Made by a program: the position numbers and the translations under genes. Shown here in pieces: positions 6,803 to 17,100 of a stretch of DNA of 64,000 bases. The notes under the pieces were generated by a model, which was given only the letters and a program-made list of their open reading frames with translations, was not told where the DNA came from and did not search any database. The stretch's first letter is position 1. Each line of letters begins with the position of its first letter. Source of the DNA: Blastopirellula retiformator (GTDB lineage: Bacteria > Planctomycetota > Planctomycetia > Pirellulales > Pirellulaceae); assembly GCF_007859755.1 (NCBI RefSeq), contig NZ_SJPF01000004.1, positions 894 through 64,893 of the forward strand, in the 5' to 3' direction.

Positions 6803-8328
6803 GAGGCTGTGAGTTTTTCCAACCCGCCTTGGCGACCTCAGATCGCGGCGCTAAAACGGGGGGATGGATAACTCAGATTCACAACCAGACGTTGCTCGGG
6901 TGCGCGTGAAGCGGCCGGAGCGGTTTCAAGTTCAGTTCCGAGACGCTTCGTTGGATCAGATGATTCCGCGCGATCATCGCGTGCGGGCGGTCTGGGCCTA
7001 TGTCGATTCGCTCGATCTGACGCCCCTTTATCGGAAGATTCGCGTCGTCGAAGGATCGGCCGGACGCGACGCCGTCGATCCAAAAAACTTGATGGCGTTG
7101 TGGATGTTCGCGATTATCGAAGGAATCAGCAGCGCCCGGCATTTGGCTCGACTGTGTAAGCGCGACTTGGCTTATCTGTGGATCTGCGGCGACGTCGGCG
7201 TGAACTATCACCTGCTTGCCGATTTTCGCACGATGCATGGCGAGTTCCTGGACGAACTGCTGACCGACACCATCGCGACGCTGCTGCACCAGAATATCGT
7301 CACGCTGGAAACGGTCGCTCAGGACGGTATGCGAGTGCGGGCCAGCGCCGGGACCAGTTCGTTTCATCGCCGGCAGACGTTGGAAAAATGTCGCGAGGAA
7401 GCGGCGGCGCAGGTGAAAAAGTTGCGTGACGAAAGCGACGACAATTCGGATACCGGCGTTAGCGACGCGCGCCGCCAGGCGGCTCAAGAGCGGGCGGCGC
7501 GGGAGCTGTTGGAGCGGGTGAACAAAGCCTTGGAAGAGTTGCCGGAAGTGCAGCGACAAAAAGACCAGCAGAATAAAAGTAAGCGCAAAGAGGCGCGCTG
7601 CAGTACGACCGACCCGGAAGCCCGCAACATGAAGATGGCCGGAGGCGGATTTCGTCCGGCCTACAACGTGCAATTCGCGACCGACGCCGAGACGCGCTTG
7701 ATCGTCGGCGTCGACGTCACCAACAACGCCAGCGACGGCAATCAGATGCGGCCGATGCATGAAAAGCTCTGCGAGCGTTATGACAAAACTCCCCAGCATT
7801 ACATCGTCGACGGTGGGTTCGCGAGCCGGGGAGGAATCACCGCGGTCGAGCAAGCCGGCAGTCAAGTGACGGCGCCGATGACTTATGTCGAGCAGATCGA
7901 AAAGCGGGGGGGCGACCCGTACCAGCGTCGAAAAAAGGACAACGACGAAATGGCTGGGTTCCGCGAACGGATGAAAACGGAAGAGGCCCAGAACCGGCTC
8001 AAACAACGTCCCTCGATCGCGGAATACCCCAACGCCGAATGCCGCAACCGGGGTCTGCAACAGTTCCGAGTTCGCGGCCGAGAAAAAGTGAATGCGGCGA
8101 CGCTGTGGTACGTCATCACCCACAACTTCCTGAGGATGATGAGTCTGGGAATCTTAAAACCGGCCTAAAAAGGAGAACCAAGCAGGGCGGAACCAAGCGA
8201 TCCGGCCTCGAACGGACCGCCGCCATCCGCCCCAGCAAACACAAAAATCGAGCGTTCACCCCAGAAAATCAAAAACCGCTCCTGCAGCGAGGCGAAAAAG
8301 TCGCGACGGAGAATAAACTCACAGCCTC
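6803..8328 (+). mobile_element. IS1182-family insertion sequence
   Basis: Inverted ends GAGGCTGTGAGTTT at 6803-6816 and its complement at 8315-8328 enclose a single transposase gene; total about 1.53 kb, normal for the family. Outside the ends, TCGCGTGGCAAC (6786-6797) and its reverse complement (8347-8358) face each other. The element therefore appears inserted in the loop of a palindromic repeat. The exact ends are inferred from the repeats and could be off by a few bases. Confidence 0.8.
6864..8168 (+). CDS. IS1182-family transposase (DDE)
   Basis: 434 residues, an intact frame of the expected length. The N-terminal part is a DUF772/InsH-like domain (residues about 25-120; RDAVDPKNLMALWMFAIIEG). 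A charged, helix-rich insertion follows at about 170-245, then a DDE_Tnp_1-type catalytic domain. Candidate acidic residues lie in TVAQDGMRVRAS near residue 155 and in LIVGVDVTNNASDGNQ near residue 295. The C-terminus (WYVITHNFLRMM) is typical of IS1182 proteins. No frameshift or internal stop, so the element may be active. Confidence 0.92.
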   Translation: MDNSDSQPDVARVRVKRPERFQVQFRDASLDQMIPRDHRVRAVWAYVDSLDLTPLYRKIRVVEGSAGRDAVDPKNLMALWMFAIIEGISSARHLARLCKRDLAYLWICGDVGVNYHLLADFRTMHGEFLDELLTDTIATLLHQNIVTLETVAQDGMRVRASAGTSSFHRRQTLEKCREEAAAQVKKLRDESDDNSDTGVSDARRQAAQERAARELLERVNKALEELPEVQRQKDQQNKSKRKEARCSTTDPEARNMKMAGGGFRPAYNVQFATDAETRLIVGVDVTNNASDGNQMRPMHEKLCERYDKTPQHYIVDGGFASRGGITAVEQAGSQVTAPMTYVEQIEKRGGDPYQRRKKDNDEMAGFRERMKTEEAQNRLKQRPSIAEYPNAECRNRGLQQFRVRGREKVNAATLWYVITHNFLRMMSLGILKPA

Positions 8329-8610
8329 AATGGAGTGGGTGATTGGGTTGCCACGCGAGTTATTGAAACAACCGATGCGGCAGGTTCGTGGTGCGTCTCG
8401 ACGCACCCTACCTAAGAAAGAAACGAAACGATCCAGTCCACAGCCCCAAGGGGGCGATCTAAAGCAGCCCCGGGTTTGGAATCCGAACAGATTTAAAAGC
8501 CCTGAAGGGGCGCGCTAACGAGCCATGTTCCCACTCGAAAAAAACGAAATGGTCCAGTCCTACCAAGCAGTTCAATCAATCAACCTCCAATCCGTATTCT
8601 AGATATCACC
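8329..8610. other. Repeat-rich gap after the insertion sequence
   Basis: No gene seen. It contains the right arm of the palindrome that hosts the insertion sequence (8347-8358), a second small palindrome (GGTGCGTCTCGACGCACC near 8391-8410), and two occurrences of an A-rich tract followed by (G/A)TCCAGTCC (8416-8439 and 8537-8560). Confidence 0.55.
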
Positions 8611-9351
8611 ATGCTCCCTGCTGAAATTCTCTCTCAATACATCGTCACTCCCCTCACACTGGAAGAAATTGACGAACTCGAAAGCGATTGCCAGCGCAAG
8701 CTGCCTGAACCGATTCGCCAATGGCTCGCAACGGTCGGAGCTCCCCAAAACGTTTGCTACCGCTTACCGGAGAACGAAAGCCGATTTATCACAATGCAGC
8801 AGTGGACGCCGGCCGGCTACTTTGCCTTCGCTTCGGATGAAGACCTCGACGCCACATTTGTGCTGGATGATCAAGCAAACGTCTACATGCTGCAGCTTGG
8901 CTCAAAGAAGCCGGAGCCAGTCTCCGGCACCTTCGTCGAATACGTTCTCGCGAACCTGGCTCCGCGTGAGCCAATTGAAGAGATAAAGTGGCACACCCAA
9001 CTTGCATTTCAGACCGACGAAGAAGATATCGTCCTGCGCGAATTGTCGGAAGCCTTCTCGCTAACCGACCTCGGCGGCTGGCAGTATCAAGACACCTCAC
9101 CTGCCGAAGTAATCACCTACACGAATAGCTGCGTCTCACCCAACGGAGACGTCAAAATCTCGCGGCAGGAGTACAACGGCTGGGACGCGCCGATTTATTA
9201 CTTCAACCGCGAAGTCGACATCGCGCAGATCCGACGCCTAAAGTCGATCTTCCGCCGGTTCGAGAAACTCAACATCGGATTCAAACTGATCGACTACGGC
9301 CTGCTCGCCATGGGCGGCGACGACAACGAGGAAGAGGATGACGATTACTAG
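8611..9351 (+). CDS. SMI1/KNR4 (SUKH)-like protein
   Basis: 246 residues, soluble, no signal peptide. The N-terminal 100 residues resemble the SMI1/KNR4 fold: a helix LTLEEIDELESDCQ, a LPEPIRQWLATVGA motif, and a later AFASDEDLDATFVLDDQ segment. The C-terminal half (about 120-235) is an unrecognised alpha/beta region, and the protein ends in a strongly acidic tail (EEEDDDY). SUKH proteins often act as immunity factors against contact-dependent toxins, but no toxin gene is adjacent here. The nearest is the Rhs gene about 7 kb away. The family match is moderate and the function is not established. Confidence 0.6.
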   Translation: MLPAEILSQYIVTPLTLEEIDELESDCQRKLPEPIRQWLATVGAPQNVCYRLPENESRFITMQQWTPAGYFAFASDEDLDATFVLDDQANVYMLQLGSKKPEPVSGTFVEYVLANLAPREPIEEIKWHTQLAFQTDEEDIVLRELSEAFSLTDLGGWQYQDTSPAEVITYTNSCVSPNGDVKISRQEYNGWDAPIYYFNREVDIAQIRRLKSIFRRFEKLNIGFKLIDYGLLAMGGDDNEEEDDDY

Positions 9352-9400
9352 TTTGTAAGAGCAGATCGCATCGGCCGCCGCAGCCTGCCCTACGATTAAA

Positions 9401-10039
9401 CTACCGTTTTATCACCCAACACGACCAACCCAACGGGCGCTCCGGATTTTGCGGGCTCTCGTCGAATCGGAACTCGTGCAGTTCGAGAATCTCGAACTCG
9501 CCGCCCAGTTCGCTGCGGATTTCCTCTTCGGTGACGACCGGCGGGCCAGAGCTTGGCTCTTTGGCGTTGCCGGCCAGGATGAGGCCGTGGGCGCCAGGGA
9601 CGAGCAAGCGGGCGACTGCCGGGGCGTATTGATCGGGGGCGTCGCGGCGGACGATGTGGTAACAGCCGCGGTCGAAGAAGAAATCAAATGGCCCGCCGGC
9701 GAGCGGCGCGGTGACGATGTCGACCACGGCGAACGTGGCGCTAGAGCCGGCGTCATGAGCCCGCTGCTCGGCCCGCTCGATCGCCAGCGGGGCGAGATCA
9801 AAACCGGTCGCAGTAAAACCTTGCTCGGCCAACCACAACGTATTGCTGCCGGTGCCACAGCCGATATCGAGGGCCCGGCAAGGGGCTAGCCGGTAACGCT
9901 GGATCGCGGCCTGCAGTTCGGTCGACGGAAGCCCGGTGTCCCAGGGGAGATTGTTATCGCGGTAACGGTCGTTCCAGGGTTGGGGTGCGGGCATGGCTGT
10001 GGTCGTTGGGTAAGACGGACTCGGTGGCGGCGCAATCAT
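9401..10039 (-). CDS. Class I SAM-dependent methyltransferase
   Basis: 212 residues; an internal ATG at residue 16 (MPAPQPWNDRY) is an equally good start. The opening WNDRYRDNNLPWDTG is characteristic of a small Rossmann methyltransferase group related to thiopurine/tellurite-type enzymes. Motif I is clear in ALDIGCGTGSNT near residue 58, followed by an acidic residue at the end of strand 2 (GFDLAPLAIE) and a FDFFFDRGCYH motif. It transfers a methyl group from S-adenosylmethionine to an unknown small substrate. It is a monocistronic cytoplasmic enzyme. Confidence 0.85.
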   Translation of the reverse strand: MIAPPPSPSYPTTTAMPAPQPWNDRYRDNNLPWDTGLPSTELQAAIQRYRLAPCRALDIGCGTGSNTLWLAEQGFTATGFDLAPLAIERAEQRAHDAGSSATFAVVDIVTAPLAGGPFDFFFDRGCYHIVRRDAPDQYAPAVARLLVPGAHGLILAGNAKEPSSGPPVVTEEEIRSELGGEFEILELHEFRFDESPQNPERPLGWSCWVIKR

Positions 10040-10416
10040 TTTGTGCGAAAGCGAAAACCGATGTCAAAGCGGGCCCCCAATCGAACGAGAAAGACTCAGG
10101 CGCGTAGGAGCGAAGGCGTTAGGGGAGGTGCGAGCGAATGGTGAGGCATCTTGTCGCTGCGCGACCCGGCCAGTCTTGGTAGACGTGGCCGGGCCACCCT
10201 TCGTCGTAGATTGTCCGGTCCGATTCGTTATTCCATTGGAGGACGCATTTCCCTCGCTTGCGGGCTTGTCGATTTAATCGCAAACCCAAAAACCGCAACC
10301 AATTAAGCGCCGTTACGACTTGTCGAGCGGCGCTAAGGCTGCTGCTATTTCGGAAAATTGGATTAAATCAACAAGCCCTTGCGCATCGGGCTACTATGCT
10401 CCCGCCTTCGCCTTAC
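10040..10416. other. Intergenic region with a small palindrome
   Basis: No gene is supported. A palindrome with arms CCCGGCCA (10165-10172) and TGGCCGGG (10186-10193) is present. The minus-strand methyltransferase starts at the left edge, so its promoter should lie here. The glucoamylase-family gene ends at the right edge. Confidence 0.5.
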
Positions 10417-11856
10417 TTACTGCGTGCTCGGGATCGAGACCATCGTCTCGTCCGCCATCACCGGGACGCTGTTGGGGGTTTCGATCGGCTGCTGGTGGCT
10501 GACCAGTTGGGCGGTCGCGGCACTGGCAGAATTGGCGGCGGTGAAGCCGGCCAGGCTGAGGGCGCGCGTGGCGGCCGGGTGTTGCATGAACAGGTTCCAG
10601 ACTCCGCCGGTCAGCATGTTTTCGCCCATCAGCAGCGAGATGCCGGTGTCGATGCCGATCACGTCGCGGTCGACCCAACCGGTGACCGGGTTAAAGGCGT
10701 TCGCGAAACCATAGCGACCGTACACCTGCTCGCCGTACATTTCCTTCTGATAGGTAAGCGTACGGAGCGCCTCTTCCGGCACAACGGCCAAACCGCCGGC
10801 GGCGGCGCTGGGGACGACGGTACCGTCGATGCCACGCTGGGGCTCGGCGCGACCATCGGAATACGGACCGCCCCAGTCGCGATAGCCGGTTTGGCTGTCG
10901 CTGCTGGTCAGGCCCCACAAGTCGGCGCCATAGTGCCCCATCCGCTGCGGATACTTGGCCGCCAGGCGATTTTGAAACGCGATCTGCGCGTGGTGCGCCG
11001 TGACCGAGTTGTCCCAATAGTTACGTCCACTCGGCGAGCGATAGTTTTGGAATTGGAAAAACGCCATCGGGTACTGCTGCACGAACAGCGGCGGGTAGCT
11101 GAGGAACTTCTTGCCGTCATGTTCCAGCATCGGTTCGCGGCGCCACGCTTCCCAAGCCGAACCGGGAACCGGGTTCTCGGGAGCGCCGATCGCCAACAGA
11201 AGCAGTATCAGATGTTCGCTGAAGTGATCCCACTGGTATGGCAGCACGCCTTGTTCCGGCGTGTAGCCCATGTGCAGGCAGTTGTTCTCGCCCAGCATCC
11301 ATCGCCAGTCGACGCGACGATACAGTTGGTCGGCCAGCTCGTCGATCTCGGCGTTGTCGCGGAAGGCGACCTGTGCGGTCAGCGCGCCGGCCAACATCAA
11401 CGCGGTGTCGATGGTCGACGCCTCGCAGCGCATCGCCCGGGTCCCTTTGCGCCCATCGAAGAAGTGATAGACGAAGCCCTTTTCGTGCTCGACCAAGTGA
11501 ACCAGCGAGTGGAGCATCGTCTTGGTTCGCCGCTCGATCTCGACTCGCGGGACCCAGTCGTGTTGCGCGGCGATCGAATGCGCAGCCAGGCCAAACCCGC
11601 AAGCAGCGCTACTGGCGTGCGCACTGTAGCCATTGCCATCGGCGGCGGCGCGGTCGGCGATCAGCTGCGTCTGCGAATCGGCCGCTTCAAGGAAATAGCG
11701 GTAACAGCGACGCTGCATATCGCGGACCAGCGCTTCGCCATCCAGACCGGCGGCGGAGTCCGTGGAAATCGTTTCAGAAAATGCTTTGCGCGGCAGCAGT
11801 CCGCTCATCACCAGCGGCAACGACAGACCGGCGGCGAGAAAATTTCGACGCTTCAT
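10417..11856 (-). CDS. Tat-exported glucoamylase-family protein (PF10091-like)
   Basis: 479 residues. The N-terminus KRRNFLAAGLSLPLVMSG is a twin-arginine signal, so the protein is probably exported folded. The rest matches the Glycoamylase/GH144-type alpha/alpha barrel: an early helix RRCYRYFLEAA, the segment EASTIDTALMLAGAL near residue 140, VDWRWMLGENNCLHMGY near 180, and YGRYGFANAFNPVTGW near 390. Proteins of this group act on beta-glucans such as beta-1,2-glucan or on uncharacterised exopolysaccharides. The C-terminus is a short disordered tail. The family is fairly certain; the substrate is not. Confidence 0.85.
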   Translation of the reverse strand: MKRRNFLAAGLSLPLVMSGLLPRKAFSETISTDSAAGLDGEALVRDMQRRCYRYFLEAADSQTQLIADRAAADGNGYSAHASSAACGFGLAAHSIAAQHDWVPRVEIERRTKTMLHSLVHLVEHEKGFVYHFFDGRKGTRAMRCEASTIDTALMLAGALTAQVAFRDNAEIDELADQLYRRVDWRWMLGENNCLHMGYTPEQGVLPYQWDHFSEHLILLLLAIGAPENPVPGSAWEAWRREPMLEHDGKKFLSYPPLFVQQYPMAFFQFQNYRSPSGRNYWDNSVTAHHAQIAFQNRLAAKYPQRMGHYGADLWGLTSSDSQTGYRDWGGPYSDGRAEPQRGIDGTVVPSAAAGGLAVVPEEALRTLTYQKEMYGEQVYGRYGFANAFNPVTGWVDRDVIGIDTGISLLMGENMLTGGVWNLFMQHPAATRALSLAGFTAANSASAATAQLVSHQQPIETPNSVPVMADETMVSIPSTQ

Positions 11857-12168
11857 TTGCGCACTCGTCCCTAAAGGCGAAAGGAAGGAAAGATCGACGG
11901 CAGGCAGTTGGGTTGACGGGTTCTTCTGGGCTACGGCCGTCTCTGGCCGACGAACACCCAGAAGGGGAGTGGTGATTCGTCACAGAATCATAGAAGAATT
12001 GAACAACCGAGTAAAGGCAAAATACGCCTTTTAGATCGCACCTAAAGAGGGTATTTCCCGCAACTTAACACCAACGGGTGGACAGCAAGGAGCTTAACGT
12101 TGAGCAAACTCACCTTATCGCCCCAAAACAGACGAGCCCCCCGCTAGCCATTAAATCCACCTCCCGGA
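11857..12168. other. Intergenic region, no gene seen
   Basis: Both neighbours read leftward, so this is the presumed promoter region of the Tat-signal gene. A short stem (AAAGGC / GCCTTT, 12013-12032) might be a weak terminator of the dihydrouridine synthase gene, but it lacks a good T-run. Confidence 0.4.
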
Positions 12169-13257
12169 TTAGCATTCCGAGGTTCCGGCGTGGACGCTTG
12201 GACTGAGGTAGTTGCCCGGGCGGTCGTCGCAGTAGTGCTCGTCGCGGATCGCGTACCAGTCTTCCAAGGTTCGCATCTTGGTGAACTTGCCACGGACCTG
12301 TTCGAGATCGGGGTGCAAGAAAGAGTATTTAATACCGAATTTTCTCATGTGTCCCAAGCCACGTTTTTCGCCATACAGCTCGTCGGCGATTCGCATGTGC
12401 TCTTGGATCACGTCCCGCTGCTCAAACAAACTCGGCGGCGGGGGCAACGGCTGCCCGGCGTACAAAGCCCGGGCCTGCTGAAAGATCCAGGGATTGCCGA
12501 TCGCGCCCCGGGCGACGGTCACCCCATCGATGCCGGTCTGCCGCATCATGTCAAAGCAGTCTTGCGCGGTGAACAAGTCGCCGCTGCCGAGAATCGTCTT
12601 GTCGCCGACGTGCGCCTTCACGTCGCGGAGGAACTCCCAGCGGCTCGGTCCCACGTAACGCTGCTCGACCGTGCGGCCATGTACGGTGATTGCGGCGACG
12701 CCCAGATCAAACGCGCCGTCGAGAATGCGAAAGAAGTTATCGCGGCTCTCGGCCGTGTCATCGATTCCGCGGCGCATCTTCACCGTGACCGGGATCTCGG
12801 CCGGGGTCGCATTGCGGGTGCGAGCGACAATCTCCAGCGCCACTTCCGGTTGACTGAGGTGAAACCCGCCGCGGCAGCGTCCCAGCACCTTCTTGACCGG
12901 GCAACCAAAGTTGATGTCGATCACGTCATATCCGGCCTCGACCAGCTTGACCGCTCCGGCGGCAAACTGGATTGGCTCGGCGCCCATCAACTGCCCGCCT
13001 ACCGGATGCTCTTCGTCGGCGATCGCCAAATAGTGCTTGTTCTTACTCCGGTCCTTGAAGTTGACCAGGAACTGATCGAGCATCACTTCGCAAATGGCGT
13101 ACGACGCTCCAAAACGACGGGCCATGACCCGCATCGACATGTCGCTATAACCAGAGAGGGCGGCCTGAACGACGGGAAACCCGAGTTCGATGTCGCCAAT
13201 TTTAAGCGGGGCAAAGGGAGCTTGTTCGATGTGATTCGTTTGGTTGTTAGTCATCAA
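12169..13257 (-). CDS. dus: tRNA-dihydrouridine synthase
   Basis: 362 residues; a TIM-barrel flavoprotein that reduces uridines in tRNA with NADPH. Family signatures appear in order: GFPVVQAALSGYSDM (FMN site), VIDINFGCPVKKVLGR near residue 115 (with the catalytic Cys often present in VKKVL-type DusB), VKMRRGIDD, AITVHGRTVEQRY, TILGSGDLFTAQD, and VARGAIGNPWIF near 255. The C-terminal helical domain is typical of DusB. The start is either of two adjacent ATGs. No fis-like gene is next to it, unlike in enterobacteria. Assignment to Dus is certain; the subclass B is likely. Confidence 0.93.
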   Translation of the reverse strand: MMTNNQTNHIEQAPFAPLKIGDIELGFPVVQAALSGYSDMSMRVMARRFGASYAICEVMLDQFLVNFKDRSKNKHYLAIADEEHPVGGQLMGAEPIQFAAGAVKLVEAGYDVIDINFGCPVKKVLGRCRGGFHLSQPEVALEIVARTRNATPAEIPVTVKMRRGIDDTAESRDNFFRILDGAFDLGVAAITVHGRTVEQRYVGPSRWEFLRDVKAHVGDKTILGSGDLFTAQDCFDMMRQTGIDGVTVARGAIGNPWIFQQARALYAGQPLPPPPSLFEQRDVIQEHMRIADELYGEKRGLGHMRKFGIKYSFLHPDLEQVRGKFTKMRTLEDWYAIRDEHYCDDRPGNYLSPSVHAGTSEC

Positions 13258-13661
13258 TAACCGGTAACAGCTAGTTGGCCTAATACGAAATTCGCCGACG
13301 CAATCGGCAATTTCCGCAGGATTAGAGGTGGAAACTGGCCCGCCCGACGCATCAGCCGCTTCTTATCAGAAAGAAGTTATTTTTCGGAGGCATGCGCTAA
13401 AGCGGCAGACCGCATTCGGTCGATGCCCTTTTGTGCGGCGAAGAACAGCCCCACCAAAGGTGGCAAAAGACATGTAGATGTCAACTCGCCCGCTTCACGT
13501 ACATTCTAACAAGTAGACGCCTACTTTACGTAGGCGACGTACTCGGGGATCGACCGGTTTCCTGCCCCCAACCGGTCGGTCCTTTTTTCTTTCTTGCCTC
13601 CGGCGACGCCAGCGGAAATTATAACGGCTTGGCGGCCCATTCCATCTTGTCGCCCCGGCTC
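13258..13661. other. Divergent promoter region
   Basis: Lies between the leftward dus gene and the rightward MoaD/ThiS-like gene, so it must hold both promoters. A perfect 7-bp hairpin CGCCTAC-TTTAC-GTAGGCG lies at 13518-13536. A rightward reading frame continues upstream of the MoaD-like start (back to about 13431), but it has no family features and I regard it as non-coding. Confidence 0.5.
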
Positions 13662-13934
13662 ATGCTTGCAATCGAAGTCACGTCGCACCTGCGTCGATTG
13701 GTGACGCTTCCCGAATCGATCGAAGTCAACGCGGCGACCGTCGCCGCTGCGCTCGATCAGCTAGAGCAACTGGCGCCGAGGATCGATTCGTACCTGCGAC
13801 ACGAGGATGGTTCGCTGCGGCAGCACGTCAACCTCTTCCTCGACGAGCAGTTCGTCCGCGATCGCAAAACGCTCAGCGATTCGACCGACGGCGTCTCTCG
13901 GCTGTTCATCATGCAGGCTTTGTCCGGAGGCTAA
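13662..13934 (+). CDS. MoaD/ThiS-like ubiquitin-fold sulfur carrier
   Basis: 90 residues from ATG at 13662. Length and layout match the beta-grasp sulfur carriers: an N-terminal strand (MLAIEVTSHLRRL), the helix ATVAAALDQLEQ, a central segment where VNLFLDEQFV corresponds to the conserved VNxxxV strand, and a C-terminal Gly-Gly (ALSGG). In this family the terminal glycine is adenylated and thiocarboxylated to deliver sulfur for molybdopterin, thiamin or other products. No moaE, thiG or E1-like gene is adjacent, so its pathway cannot be read from context. Confidence 0.8.
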   Translation: MLAIEVTSHLRRLVTLPESIEVNAATVAAALDQLEQLAPRIDSYLRHEDGSLRQHVNLFLDEQFVRDRKTLSDSTDGVSRLFIMQALSGG

Positions 13935-14011
13935 CCCGTGCCGCTTCTCGCTTTGACGACCCGCAAAGGTTCTGCTGCGGGTTCGTGATCATGGTGATCG
14001 CTGTACGCTAG

Positions 14012-14160
14012 CAGCCTGTTGAAAAATGCCATCGTGGTATTTTTCAGCCTCGCCAGGCTCAGAGCGTAGCTCTTCGCGGCTCGCAAAATAATGACTTACG
14101 TCGGTATTTTGGGATCGCATCCCTGCGATCACGCAGTCCGTCGAGAAAATCAACGGAGTG
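14012..14160 (-). mobile_element. 149-bp five-hairpin miniature element, copy B
   Basis: Reverse orientation to copy A, exactly 149 bp. Left flank is CTAG (14008-14011) and right flank is TTAG (14161-14164), one mismatch from a perfect duplication. The right-hand TTAG supplies the TAA stop of the RND pump gene on the minus strand (CTAG would give TAG at the same place). It also carries substitutions not seen in other copies (GGTATTTTTCAG, GGAGTG end), so it is an older insertion. Confidence 0.88.
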
Positions 14161-17100
14161 TTAGGTAGCCGGCGTTTCCGTTGCCTTCGGCTTGGCGGCG
14201 AGTTTCCGCAAGACGACGTAAAACACCGGCGTCAAAAACAACCCGAAGATCGTCACGCCCAGCATCCCGGCGAAGACCGCGGTCCCCAGCACGCGACGCA
14301 TTTCAAAACCGGCGCCAGTCGCGATCAACAGCGGAATCACGCCCAGGATAAACGAGAACGCCGTCATCAGGATCGGACGCAAACGCAATCGACAGGCGTT
14401 GACCGCCGCTTCAAAGCGGTCCTTGCCGGCATCCTCTTCCTGCTTGGCGAACTCGACGATCAAAATCGCGTTCTTACAGGCCAGACCGACCAACACGATA
14501 AATCCGATCTGCGTCAGGATGTTGTTATCCATACCGCGGAACCAAATACCGACAATCGCAAACAAGATGCACAGCGGCACGATCAAAATGATCGCCAGCG
14601 GCAAGATCCAGCTTTCGTACTGAGCGGCCAGCGTCAGAAAGACGAACAGCACCGCCAGCGGAAACAGGTAAACGATGGTGTTGCCCGCCTGGCGTTCCTG
14701 ATAGGCGATGTCGGTCCAGGCATAGCCGAATCCCGGCGGCAGGTTTTGATCGGCCAACTCCTCAATCGTCGCCAACGATTGACCGGTACTGAAACCAGGC
14801 ATCGTGTCGCCGTTGATATCGGCCGCCGGATATAGGTTGTAGCGAACCAGACGGTCAGGCCCGGTCACCCGCTGCAATTGCACGACCGAACCTAGGGGCA
14901 CGGTGGCGCCACGTTCGCTACGGGTCCGCAACTGTAAAATGTCGCTGGCTTCGTCACGGAACTCCGGCTCGGCCTGGGCGGTCACGCGATAGGTGCGTCC
15001 CAGGAAGTTGAAGTCATTGATGTAGACCGAACCGAGGTAAACCTGCAGCGCCGTGAAAACGTCGCTCACCGGGATGCCCAGCATTTCGGCCTTCGTCCGA
15101 TCAACGTCGGCAAAGACCTGCGGCACGCTGAGTCGGTAGTTGGAGTAAACCTGAACCAGGCCGGGGCTGGCGTTGGCGTCGGCCAGCATCTTATTGGTCA
15201 CTTGATTCAAAGCGTCGAGGCCGGCGCCGCTTTGATCCTGAATGTAAAGCTTGTAACCGCCGCCACGGCCGATACCACGGACCGGCGGAGGCTGAATCAC
15301 AAAGATCTGCGCTTCGTTGATCTTGCCCATTTCGACCCGCAGGTCGTTGACGATCGCGTCTAAACTGCGACCGCGAGCCGCGCGAGCCTTCGCATCTTCG
15401 AGCGGCAGGAAGGTGACCGCGGCGTTCGGGCTGATCGTGAACGTCGATCCATTCAGACCGGCGATGCCGACCGCATGCGCGACGCCATCCACCTTGCCGC
15501 CCACTTCGGCGACCTTTTTGGTGACGATGTCGGTTCGAGCAAGCGCGGCGCCATCGGGCAGGCGAATACTACAGATCAAGTAGCCTTGGTCTTGCTGCGG
15601 AATAAAGCCGGTCGGCACCAGGCCAAAGCTGTACCACGTGGCGACCAGCAGCCCGACATAGCCCAGCAGCACGACCGCCGAAAAGCGGATCGTCCGGCCA
15701 ATCAGCCAGGCGTACCAATCGCTGGAAACGTCAAACGTACGATTGAACCAGCGGAAGAACCAGCCGAAGCAGATGTCGCCGGCGCGATCGAGGAATCCGC
15801 TCGAAGCTTCCCCCTTGGGACGCAACAACAAGGCGCACATCGCCGGGCTCAAGGTCAGCGACACGAAGGTCGAAAACCCGGTCGAGATCGCAATCGTCAA
15901 GGCGAACTGTTGATAGAACTGACCGCTGATGCTGGGGACGAACACAGTCGGCACAAACACGGCGATCAACACCAGCGTCGTCGCGATCAGCGCCGATCCG
16001 ACGTCGTCCATCGCTTTGTGCGTCGCCGCTCGCGGGTCCATCCCTTCGCCGATCAAACGCTCGACGTTCTCCACCACAACGATCGCATCGTCGACCACGA
16101 TGCCGATCGCCAGCACCAGACCAAACAGCGACAGCGTGTTGAGCGTCACCCCCAGCGACTGCATCGCAGCGAACGTACCAATCAACGAGATCGGAATCGC
16201 AATCACCGGAATGATCGTGGGGCGCCAGCCATGCAGGAACAAGAAGACGGTCAGCACAACCAACACCGTGGTGATGACCAGGGTCTCAAACACCTCGGCG
16301 ATCGACTCTTCGACAAAGTCGGTCGGGTTGTAGGCGACCTCGTAGCCAACCCCTTGCGGGAAGTCTTTTTCCAAAGCGGCCATCGTCGCTTTGATCTGAT
16401 TGGTCGTGTCGACGGCGTTGGTTCCAGGACGCTGATACACGATCACAGCAATCGCCGGCTTGCCGTCGAGATAGCTGATCCGTGAGTAGTCTTGGGCGCC
16501 CAGCTCCAACCGGGCGATGTCGCCCAACCGCGTCACGCGGCCGTCGTCTCCCCGTTTGACGATGATCTGTTCAAACTCTTCCGGTTCTTGCAGACGACCT
16601 TGCGTCGTCACGTTCAACTGGAAGGCGCCGGTATCGTCGGTCGGCGGTTGGCCGATCACGCCCGCGGCGACTTGCACGTTTTGACCACGAACCGCCGCCA
16701 CGACGTCGCCCGGCGACAAGTCGAGATAGGTCATCCGCTCGATATCGAGCCAGACCCGCATCGCGTATTCGTTACCGCCGGCGATCCGCACGTCGCCGAC
16801 TCCATCCAAACGCATCAAGGCGTCGCGAACGCGCAAGAAGGCGAAGTTACTGATGTACAGCTGATCGCGGCTGCCGTCGGGCGAAGTGAGGTGCGCCACC
16901 AGCAGCATGTCGGGAATCTGCTTGGTGGTCGTCACCCCGATTTGGCGAACCGCCTCCGGCAGGCGGGGCAATGCGACCGAAACGCGGTTTTGCACCAACA
17001 CCTGGGCGTCGTCCAGGTCGGTTCCCAGTTTAAACGTCACCGTCAGCAGCATCGTGCCGTCGGCGCTAGAGGACGACTCCATGTAAAGCATGTCGTCGAC

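Noticed and set aside
6632-6871. Small frames inside the 149-bp elements (peptides of the MIFSTDCVIA type)
   Set aside because: The same peptide appears at every copy in different contexts and has no ribosome binding site. It is a by-product of the repeat sequence.
10258-11874. 538-codon plus-strand frame opposite the Tat-signal glucoamylase-family gene
   Set aside because: The minus strand carries a twin-arginine signal and family motifs. The plus frame has no features and no start signal.
13431-13661. Upstream extension of the MoaD/ThiS-like protein
   Set aside because: A sulfur carrier of about 90 residues is the family norm. The extra codons show no homology-like pattern and lie in a divergent promoter region.
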